This document shows, in pieces, positions 1 through 8,600 of a stretch of DNA of 23,353 nucleotides; the stretch's first letter is position 1, and each line of letters opens with the position of its first letter. This DNA comes from Phycisphaerae bacterium (GTDB taxonomy: Bacteria > Planctomycetota > Phycisphaerae > UBA1845). The notes under the pieces were generated by a model. It saw only the letters and a program-made list of their open reading frames with translations, searched no databases and was not told the origin of the DNA. The position numbers and the translations under genes are program-made. The stretch is from contig BQJS01000061.1 in the NCBI GenBank assembly GCA_021604825.1, positions 1-23,353 of the forward strand. Reading direction: 5' to 3'.

Positions 1-359
1 ACCCCAAACGCGCCCATGAAGACCGCAAGCAGCAGCGACTGATTGGCGACCTGGTTGCCGTACTCACGATCGCCCGAACCGTACGCCCGCGCCACCAAGG
101 CAGTGGTTCCCGTCCCAACGAGCGCAAATAACATGGTCACAAGCCAACCGACGTACGACGCCAATCCGACGGCGCTGGTTGCCTCGACTGCGTGATTGGC
201 GAGATTGCCGGCCAAGAACGTGTCGACGAGCCCCACCAAGGTGCTGAGCATTTGCTCCGCCAAGATTGGGAGGGTCAACGAAATCATCACGCTCCGCACG
301 GGGTCGGTGACGATTCGGTTCCGGTCCAGGTGGACTGGGATTGCACTCTTAGCGGCCAT
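1..359 (-). CDS. MATE family efflux transporter, N-terminal part (runs off the left edge)
   Basis: This is the first 119 codons of a multidrug and toxin extrusion (MATE) transporter, an inner-membrane antiporter that exports organic compounds using a sodium or proton gradient. Reading the minus strand from the ATG at 359 gives a short charged N-terminus followed by two hydrophobic segments. The first carries the family-typical stretch PILAEQMLSTLVGLVDTFLA, and a little further on come GLASYVGW and a second membrane segment ending in TTALVARAYGSGD, also typical of MATE helices 1-2. The C-terminal three quarters lie outside the window, so the substrate cannot be guessed. The frame is closed upstream by a stop at 423-425; the ATG is preceded by a weak AGGA. 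It diverges from the lysine-ketoglutarate reductase-like gene. Family assignment is confident; function beyond family is not. Confidence 0.85.
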   Translation of the reverse strand, partial: MAAKSAIPVHLDRNRIVTDPVRSVMISLTLPILAEQMLSTLVGLVDTFLAGNLANHAVEATSAVGLASYVGWLVTMLFALVGTGTTALVARAYGSGDREYGNQVANQSLLLAVFMGAFG

Positions 360-463
360 TGGGCGGTTGGTCCTGGGTGTTCGCAAGCCGGACGACGTGC
401 TCCAGCTGAGCTGCCTCAAAGCTTAGTCGCAATAGGGTCGAATGGCGACCGCAGAGGGGCGAG

Positions 464-492
464 TTGACCACTGGAAGGCGTGATTCTACCAT
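464..492 (+). promoter_or_regulatory. Candidate sigma-70-type promoter of the LKR-like gene
   Basis: TTGACC at 464-469 and TACCAT at 487-492 are separated by exactly 17 bases, a good match to the -35 and -10 consensus. Transcription would start near 499, giving a leader of about 55 bases before the GTG at 554. The position also argues that the open frame reaching back to 464 is not translated from there, because that TTG is the -35 box itself. Confidence 0.4.
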
Positions 493-553
493 CGATCTTT
501 TCGTCAATTCGGCAGTGATTCCCAGACGCTTTAGATGGCATTGGAGATGCGTG

Positions 554-1861
554 GTGCAAAAAGTCGGCGTGCAAAAAATAGGCATTCGACACGAGGACAA
601 GTCAACGTGGGAGCGACGCATCCCGCTGGTTCCCGATCAGATCAAGAAATTGATCGAGACCCAGGGTGTACCAATCGCGGTTCAGTCCTCGAGTCAGCGG
701 GCGTTTTCTAACGATGAAATCAAAGCGTGCGGAGCCGAACTCACCGAAAGCCTCGCCGATTGTCCGGTCATTATCGGCGTCAAAGAAATTCCCATCGATC
801 AGTTTGAAAAGGGAAAGACGTACATGTTCTTTTCCCACACGATCAAGGGGCAGTCTTACAACATGCCGATGCTCAAACGGATGATGGAACTGGGTTGCAG
901 CCTCCTCGACTATGAGCGGATCGTGGACGACCAGGGGCGTCGTCTTGTTTTCTTCGGCGAGTATGCCGGGTTGGCGGGGATGATTGATACGCTGTGGGCC
1001 TATGGTCAACGGCTCGCGGTTGAAGGTTTTCAGACGTCACTGTCGTCGATCAAGCCCGCCCACCAGTATGCAACTCTCGCCGACGCCGAACGACATATCA
1101 GCGAAGTCGGGGACACCGTCCTCGGTGAAAAATCGCGGTTGGATTTCGCCCCGATTGTCTGTGGGTTTAGTGGGTACGGGCGCGTGTCTCAGGGGGCGCA
1201 GAGAATCTTTGACCTTCTCAATCCAACGAGCATTGCGCCCGATCAGTTGAGCGACTTGTCGACAAGCGACACATTTTGCAAAGTCGTATTCAAAGAGTGC
1301 GACATGGTGGAGCCAATCGAGACAGGCAAGCCATTCGACCTTCAGGATTATTACAGTCGGCCCGAAGGTTACCGAAGCATTTTTGAGCAATACCTACCGC
1401 ACTTGAGCATGTTGGTGAACTGCATTTATTGGGAACCGAAGTATCCGCGTCTGGTGACCAAAGCGGCGGCCACCAAGCTCTACGAGGATTCAGCGCGCCC
1501 GAAGCTCTTGGTCATCGGTGATATTTCCTGCGATCCGAACGGATCCATCGAAATCACGACCCACGCGACAGATCCGGGCAATCCCGTTTACGTGTATGAC
1601 ACCAAGAAGCAAAATGCGATCGATGGTTTTGAAGGGGCTGGTCCGGTGATCATGGCCGTCGACATATTGCCCACCGAGTTGCCGAGGGAGTCATCGGCTG
1701 CGTTTGGCGAAGCGTTGGAAGATCTGATTCCGTTGCTCGCAAGGAACCCGGCACCTGACAATTTTTCTGATTGGGAGTTGCCTGGCCCACTTAAGAGCGC
1801 CGTCATTTTGCATCGCGGGAAACTCACGCCGGACCATGAATACCTCAGCGAATACTTGTAG
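554..1861 (+). CDS. Stand-alone lysine-ketoglutarate reductase-like protein (saccharopine-forming LKR domain)
   Basis: The protein of about 435 residues resembles the N-terminal half of eukaryotic bifunctional aminoadipic semialdehyde synthase (AASS/LKR-SDH), which condenses lysine and 2-oxoglutarate to saccharopine in lysine breakdown. Visible landmarks, in the same order as in AASS, are WERR (from residue 19), FFSHTIKGQ, LLDYERIVDDQGRR, FGEYAGLAGMIDTL, a dinucleotide-binding glycine motif GFSGYGRVSQGAQ (from about residue 204), YYSRPEGYRSIFEQYLPHL, NCIYWEPKYPRL, and GDISCDPNGSIE. The saccharopine dehydrogenase half is absent and is not elsewhere in this window. The frame is open back to 464, but I chose GTG 554: TGGAG at 542-546 sits seven bases ahead, GTG 551 is the close alternative, and homology begins only after these codons. 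Lysine as substrate is inferred from family resemblance; a related oxidoreductase role is possible. Confidence 0.8.
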   Translation: MQKVGVQKIGIRHEDKSTWERRIPLVPDQIKKLIETQGVPIAVQSSSQRAFSNDEIKACGAELTESLADCPVIIGVKEIPIDQFEKGKTYMFFSHTIKGQSYNMPMLKRMMELGCSLLDYERIVDDQGRRLVFFGEYAGLAGMIDTLWAYGQRLAVEGFQTSLSSIKPAHQYATLADAERHISEVGDTVLGEKSRLDFAPIVCGFSGYGRVSQGAQRIFDLLNPTSIAPDQLSDLSTSDTFCKVVFKECDMVEPIETGKPFDLQDYYSRPEGYRSIFEQYLPHLSMLVNCIYWEPKYPRLVTKAAATKLYEDSARPKLLVIGDISCDPNGSIEITTHATDPGNPVYVYDTKKQNAIDGFEGAGPVIMAVDILPTELPRESSAAFGEALEDLIPLLARNPAPDNFSDWELPGPLKSAVILHRGKLTPDHEYLSEYL

Positions 1862-1877
1862 CGAGTTTGCGCGATTC

Positions 1878-2414
1878 TTATTTGACGAATGTCAGTAAAT
1901 CATGATTTTTGCGCACGCCGGGGAATCGCAGCACTTTGCTATGCATGACGCAGTACACGCCAGGCACCAGAAGTCGGCACGCGATCAATGACTCGTAGAT
2001 ATTTTGAAACGCATCGGTATCACGAAATTCAAACGGACGCATCGCACCGGTCAGGATAATCGGAACCGCAGGCTGTTTGATTTCGCGTTGAAGCAGTTCA
2101 CCGGTTTCTTCAAGCGTATCTGTTCCGTGGACAATCAGGACGGCGTCAAAGGATGACATGGCGCTATCGACGGAATCCTTGATGAGCAATCGATCCGCGT
2201 CGGTCATGTCCAATGAATCTTTGCCCATCAACCCGTGGTGATCGATCTGAACAGACGGCAAGCGCATTCGCGTTAAGATGTGATCGAAACGGGACGGCGA
2301 GTTGTGCAGGATGCCCGCGTGTTCGTCGTAGATTTTTTCAATCGTTCCACCAGTGCTAAAAACTTTGACGTGGACGTGGACATCTTCTCCTATCGATTTC
2401 TTGTTCTTATCCAT
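1878..2414 (-). CDS. Short asparaginase, N-terminal catalytic domain only
   Basis: A 178-residue protein matching the N-terminal domain of the asparaginase/glutaminase family (hydrolysis of L-asparagine to aspartate and ammonia). The active-site residues of that domain are present: STGGTIEK with the nucleophile-type Thr24, HGTDTLEETG with the Thr98-Asp99 pair, LTGAMRP, and VRKNHD with Lys169 in the place of the catalytic lysine of E. coli AnsB. It ends where the usual enzyme (about 330 residues) begins its second domain, so residues normally supplied by the C-terminal domain of a partner subunit are missing. The frame is open to 2459, but ATG 2414 has GAGGAAA at 2425-2431 ahead of it and the extra 15 residues look unlike the family. 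It converges on the LKR-like gene with a gap of only 16 bases. Short asparaginase-like proteins are known in other bacteria; the true substrate is unproven. Confidence 0.8.
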   Translation of the reverse strand: MDKNKKSIGEDVHVHVKVFSTGGTIEKIYDEHAGILHNSPSRFDHILTRMRLPSVQIDHHGLMGKDSLDMTDADRLLIKDSVDSAMSSFDAVLIVHGTDTLEETGELLQREIKQPAVPIILTGAMRPFEFRDTDAFQNIYESLIACRLLVPGVYCVMHSKVLRFPGVRKNHDLLTFVK

Positions 2415-2495
2415 TATTAGGGCGTTTCCTCGACGGCTTATTGGCCAATTCTGTGTCAATCATAGCGTTTGGGGCGTTACTATTGATTGGTGGAA

Positions 2496-2531
2496 CCGGG
2501 TATTGCGATTGTCTATAATCGCTATAACCGG
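2496..2531. promoter_or_regulatory. Imperfect 36-bp palindrome over a TATAAT box in a divergent control region
   Basis: The arms CCGGGTATTGCGATT (2496-2510) and AATCGCTATAACCGG (2517-2531) match in 13 of 15 positions as inverted repeats around a six-base centre. A perfect TATAAT lies at 2514-2519, inside the palindrome. A direct repeat GGAACCGGG occurs at 2492-2500 and 2530-2538. The site lies between the minus-strand asparaginase start (2414) and the plus-strand giant protease start (2693), so it could be an operator for a shared control region. No good -35 box is seen at 16-18 bases. No U-tract follows the hairpin, which argues against a terminator. The rest of 2415-2692 shows no gene. Confidence 0.35.
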
Positions 2532-2692
2532 AACCGGGCGAGGTTTCAACGCGAGGGAGACACCGATTTTCCAGGTCAGGTGCGCGATGGTGGTCGGTGC
2601 GCGCGTCCTGCAGATGTAATTTCGACGTTGGCAGGTCGCGAGGCAGCCAACGGTCGGGAGAGACTTGGGGAGTCGCGGGCGCTTTCTGAGCG

Positions 2693-5600
2693 ATGCGGAG
2701 AGGGATGAGAATCACACGTCGAGTCATCACGCCGATGATTGCTGTCGCATTGTGTTGCGGGGGATCGCTGCGCGCCGAGCAGCCAGTTATCAAATGGCGG
2801 ACAGACACAGTGGCGCGGGAGGCGTCGAGTCGGGACAGCGCTCTTCGTCGTCTCGAATCCTTGGCGCAGCGAACGGGCGGTTCATCCAACCATTTCGTGA
2901 TCCAATTTGACAGCCCGTTGTCGTCGCCAGAGCGAAGTTCGATTGGCGACGCGGGTATCCGGTTGCTCAAACCCTTGGGGGCAAATGCGTACTTCGCCGT
3001 TATTGAATCGAGCAAGCCAAGTTTCGCACAATCGCCAGTCTTGAACCGGCTTGCTGATGTCATCGAAATCAAGAGTGAGTGGAAACGACACCCACTTCTT
3101 GCAAACGAAAAGAAACCGGGTTGGATCAAAGTCAATCTGCCGAAAGGTGACGTCGCACCGGGGGCTGAGCGTCGCCGCCTGGTACTCAACGTTATGTTTC
3201 ATTCCGATGTTTCGCTCGAGCCAGACGCGATCAACGAAGTGGCGGCTGTTGGTGGCAAGGTCATCTCAACGGTTGAATCCATCAATGCGCTGGTCGTCGA
3301 CATTCCCGAATCGAGACTCAATCGATTGATTGACCGCGATGCCGTGCAATGGGTGGAGCCGCCTCTGCCTCCGCTCGATGCAGTCAACGATCAAAATCGC
3401 GTCAGCACCCAAGCTGAAGTCGCTCAGGCACCGCCATATGATCTTGACGGATCCGGCGTGTCGGTCATGGTTTTCGATAGTGGGACAGCCGACGCGTCGC
3501 ATGCGGACTTTGGCGGGCGATTGACGCCGCGTGATTTGGCGATTGCCGTAGACCATTCAACACATGTGGCCGGCACGATAGGCGGTGATGGATCTTCAAG
3601 CGGTGGTTTGTATCGGGGGATGGCCCCGGGCGTGATTATCGAGAGTTTTGGCTTTGAACCGAATCTTAATGAAATCGGGCTCTTCGCCAATCCTGGAGAC
3701 ATCGAGCGCGACTATCGAGATGGACTGTCGTTTGGTGTGGCGGTTGTAAACAACTCGCTCGGGACGAACACGTGTGCGAACTTGTTCCCATGCGAAATTA
3801 CGGGTGACTATGGCGTGACATCCAATCTGCTGGACACGATCGTAACCGGTGGATTGGGACGACGATTAACAACGGTATTTGCATCCGGCAACGAGCGTAA
3901 CGATATCGGCGAATGTGCGACGGGGCACTGCTGCCGATGCATCGACGAAGGCGTACACACTCCTGAAGGCTACCGCTCGATCGCACCGCCAGCCGGTGCC
4001 AAAAACACGATCGCCGTGGGAGCGGTCAATTCCGACGACGACAGTGCGACGTTCTTCTCGAGTTGGGGGCCGACCGACGACGGACGCCTCAAGCCCGACA
4101 TCAGCGCTCCGGGTTGTCAGAACGATGGCGACGGGGGCGTGACTTCGACCGTGGTGGGCGGCGGATACAACACGTTTTGCGGAACATCGATGGCGACGCC
4201 AACGGCAACGGGTGTGATCGCACTCATCCTGCAAGATTTTCGGGCACAGTTCCCAACCAAAGAGGATCCGCTGCCGTCAACGGTGAAATCGCTTCTGGTT
4301 CATAACGCCGTTGAAGTTGGTCCAGCGGGTCCGGACTACCAGACCGGATACGGCTCTATCCGCGCGGTTGATACGATCGAATTTCTTCGAACCGAGAGCT
4401 TTGCTGAGTTGTTGGTTGAGTCGGCTGACACTTCGGGGTTTGTGGTTGAAGTTTCGGGAGAGTCTACGCTGAAGGTTACGTTGGCGTGGGACGATGCGCC
4501 GGCAACGCCGAATGTCGTGAGCGCGTTGGTTAACGACCTTGACTTGGTTGTCATCGATCCAAACGGCGTTCGGCATTATCCATGGACGTTGAATCCAAAT
4601 GTGCCCGATGCGCTGGCAGTGCGGAATGCGGTCGACACGATCAACAACATCGAACAGGTCGCGGTTGACTCACCGGTGCCTGGCATATGGACTGTGAGAG
4701 TCGTCGGCACCAACGTTCCTATCGGCCCGCAGGTGTTTTCGATTGCAAGCGGTCCGCAGTTGCAGCCGGATTGCGACCTGAGTGCTGTCCCCGATGCGAT
4801 TCAGATCGCCAACGATCCATCCATCGATTGCACGGGCAACGGGGTGCTCGATGTCTGCGAACCGGATTGCAACGTCAATGGTGTCGCGGATAGTTGCGAC
4901 ATATTGGCTGGCGATGCGGACGACTGCAACGGGAATGTCGTTCCCGATTCTTGCGAGCTGGCCAGCGGGGCGGCAGACGATTGCAATGGAAACGGCCAAC
5001 TCGACGCGTGCGATGTCATCGACGGCGCGCCCGATTGCAACGCCAACATGATTCCTGATTCCTGCGAAACCGACTGCAACTCGAACGGTCAGCCGGACGA
5101 CTGCGACATCGCGGCAGGTTCGAGTTTCGATTGCAACGGCAGTTTGATTCCAGACGAATGTGACATCGCAGCAGGCAGCAGCAATGATACAAACGTCAAC
5201 GGCACTCCGGATGAATGCGAAGGGCCCATCATATACGTTGATGCCGATGCGGTTGGTGCCAATCTCGGTACGGACTGGGCGAATGCATACATCGACCTGC
5301 AATCGGCGCTGACGGTGGCTCAGAATTCTGGATTGGTAGAGGAGATTTGGATTGCCGAAGGTGTCTATCGTCCAACCGCTGGAGACGATCGCAGCGCTCA
5401 TTTTCGATTAATCGACGATGTTGGAGTATATGGCGGATTTGCGGGGACAGAAACGAATCGCTTGCAACGCCAATGGCGAACTCATGAAACGATCCTTTCG
5501 GGCGACATTGGGATTTTGGATGACCCGATTGACAACAGTTTTCATATCGTGATCGCAAGCGACGTTAACAGCAACGCGGTCCTGGACGGTGTGACGATCA

Positions 5601-8600
5601 CCAGCGGACGCGCGACTGGGTCGGCACAAGATGAAGCCGATGTCGGTGCAGCGATTTTCAACGAACGTGGTCGGCCGTCCATCAACAACGTGATTTTCAA
5701 AGACAACTTTTCAAACGGCGAATTCCCCGATGGTGGCGGCGGCGCGGTGTACAACATCCAAGGGGGCGACGGTACCTTCTCAAACTGCGATTTCTTGAAC
5801 AATGAATCGCGTTTTGGGGGAGGTATTTACGTTGGCGAGAGCAATCCGACGTTTCATCGTTGTCGATTCGAGAATGGAGTAGCCGTCGCCGGTGGCGGTA
5901 TTCACAATACCAGGGGTAGTCAACCACTCATTGACGAGTGCATTTTCAGAGAAAATCGCTCAGTTCAAGCTGGCGCAATCACCAACGAATTGTTCAGCGA
6001 TGCGACGATTCAGAACAGTGTTTTTGAGTCAAATCACGCAGACGCGAGCAACTTGGCCGGGGCGATTCTCAATGTCGATAGCAATCCACTTGTTATCGAC
6101 TGCGTTTTTAGGCTCAACACGGCTGGGGCACTCGGAGGTGCTGTTCATAATCTGCGTGGAACGAATACCAGATTTGTTCACTGCTGGTTTGAAGGCAATC
6201 ATGTGACCCTCGGGTCGTCGCGTGGTGGAGCGGTGTCAAATCAGAACAGCATAATTTTCGTTGAAAACTGCCTGTTCATGGATAACGAAGTGCTGCTTGA
6301 TGGCGGGGCGCTTTATGCCGTCACCTCTGAGATCAGCGTCCAATCTTCCACGTTTGTGGGCAATAGGGCACAGACGGGCGGGGCGATCAACATCCTTCGC
6401 GGAGTCGTCCACGTAGAGAATAGCATTCTTGTCGAGAATCAGGCAATCAACGGCTCGCAGGTCGCAGTCATCGACAATTCATCCGCTGACTTCGCGCACT
6501 GCAATCTCGAGGGGGGACCTGATGGCATCTTTCAATTTGCAAGCACCCTGACCTTCGGTGCCGGAATGCTCGATGCTGATCCGATGTTTGTCGAAACGTT
6601 CGCGTTCAGCCATTTGCTGAGCCAATCGGCAGCGGGGCAACTTCAGGATAGTCCATGCGTGAACGCTGGCAGCATTGGTGCGATGGACCTAGGGTTGAAT
6701 TTGCGAACGACGCGCACAGACGGACTCGGTGACGATGGCGTCGTCGACATGGGGTATCACCATCCTCTGCCCGATTGCAATACCAATGGCGTGCCCGATT
6801 TTGAAGACATTGCTTCGGGCACTTCGGTTGACTGCGGTAATGATGGCAACGGCATCCCTGACGAGTGTGAATCAGATTGCGACACCAACGGGATTGTCGA
6901 TTCATGCGAGATTCAGACCGGTGCGCAGCGCGATTGCGATCTGGATCTGCTGCCCGACAACTGCGTTCCATTCATTGATTGTGATTTGAACGGTGTGTTC
7001 GACGCTTGCGATATCGTTGACGGCGTGCATGAAGATTGCGACGCCAATGCCGTGCCCGATGTATGTCAGCCGGACTGCGACGGCGACCAGATGCCCGATG
7101 CGTGCGAGTTGATTCCGCTTGGGTTGAGCCACGATTGCAACAGCAACGCGATTCCCGACGAATGCGATATCGATTCGGAGTTGAGCCTGGACTGCGACGC
7201 CAATGGTCAGCCAGACGAATGTCAGCCGGATTGCAACAGCAACGCCATCGCCGACCGATGCGATATTCAGTCCGGCCTGGATGAGGATTGCAACTCCAAC
7301 GGCATCCCCGATCAATGCGACATTGCCAACGGCGAGAGCTTCGATGCGGATGGCGATGGCGAACCTGACGAATGTGGAATCGACTGCAACCAAAATGGCA
7401 TTGCGGACTTATTCGATGTCGCCAGCGGCAGCAGCTCGGACTGTGACTTGAACGGAGTTCCCGACGAATGTCAGCCCGATTGCAATCAAAACGACGTGGC
7501 AGACATTTGTGACCTGAGCGGTTTCTTCAGCTTGGACTGCGACGCGAATGGCGTTCCGGATGAGTGCGACATTGCCTCGGGTGGGTTCGATGACTGCAAC
7601 AGTAATGGGACGCCCGATGTTTGCGAACTTTCCGGTGGGGCGTTTTCAAGAGTATTCTCAAATCCCAGCGTCGAGACACAATTCAGTTTTCCCTCGGCGC
7701 TGGCGATGAGCGATGAGCAATACTTGATCGGGTCGGCGGGCGATGTCGCGCTGGCTGACGGAGCGGGTCGAGCATTCCTGTACGAGGCCGAGACTGGGGA
7801 ACTTGAACACGTCTTTGAAAGCCCAACCCCAACCGAAGGCGAGGCGTTTGGCGCATCGGTTTTCTTCACGAGCGAGCACATCTGGATCGGCGCACCCGGC
7901 GCGGCAGGCAACTTCGAGAACGAAGGCGCGGTCTACGTCTTTGATGCCGCGACGTATGGATTCGAATTCGCCATCGCCAATCCGAGCCCGGCAGAAAACG
8001 ACCAATTTGGCGGCGCCGCGATCAGCATAGGCGACGCAGTTATTGTCGGGGCGAGGCTCGACGATACGGCTTCAAATAATTCGGGCGCAGTGTATGTGTT
8101 CAACACATCGTCCGGCAGTTTTGAGCGGGCGATCCCGAATCCAACCGGTCAGAGTACCGATCTTTTTGGGAGCACGCTTGCAGAAGCTGCTGGCTATCTG
8201 ATTGTCGGTGTTCCTCGCGATGACAGCCAAATCGTGAATTCGGGCATCGTCCAGGTGATCGATGTAGACACTGGCTCGGTCGTTCAAACCATTCAAAATC
8301 CCAGCCCGCATAGCAGCGACGGATTCGGTTCAGCCGTTGCAGGCATGGGCGGTAACATCGTCATCGGTGCACCGCTTGATGATACCGACGGAGACAATGT
8401 CGGCATTGCTTATCTGGCGGACGCTGCCACCGGATCGATTCTTCAGACGCTGCACAATCCGAACCCAGTGGAAGCCGATCAGTTCGGACACGATGCAGCG
8501 ACCGTTGGCGCACGGGCGATCGTTGGTGTCTTGCTTGCGGATGTTGGCGCGGAGAACGCCGGATCGTTGATCGTTTTCGACGCACTTTCGGGTCTGCCAG

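Noticed and set aside
4670..5401. Long minus-strand open frames opposite the Cys/Asp repeats (also at 6902-7393)
   Set aside because: They are mirror frames caused by the repetitive codon pattern of the plus-strand repeats.
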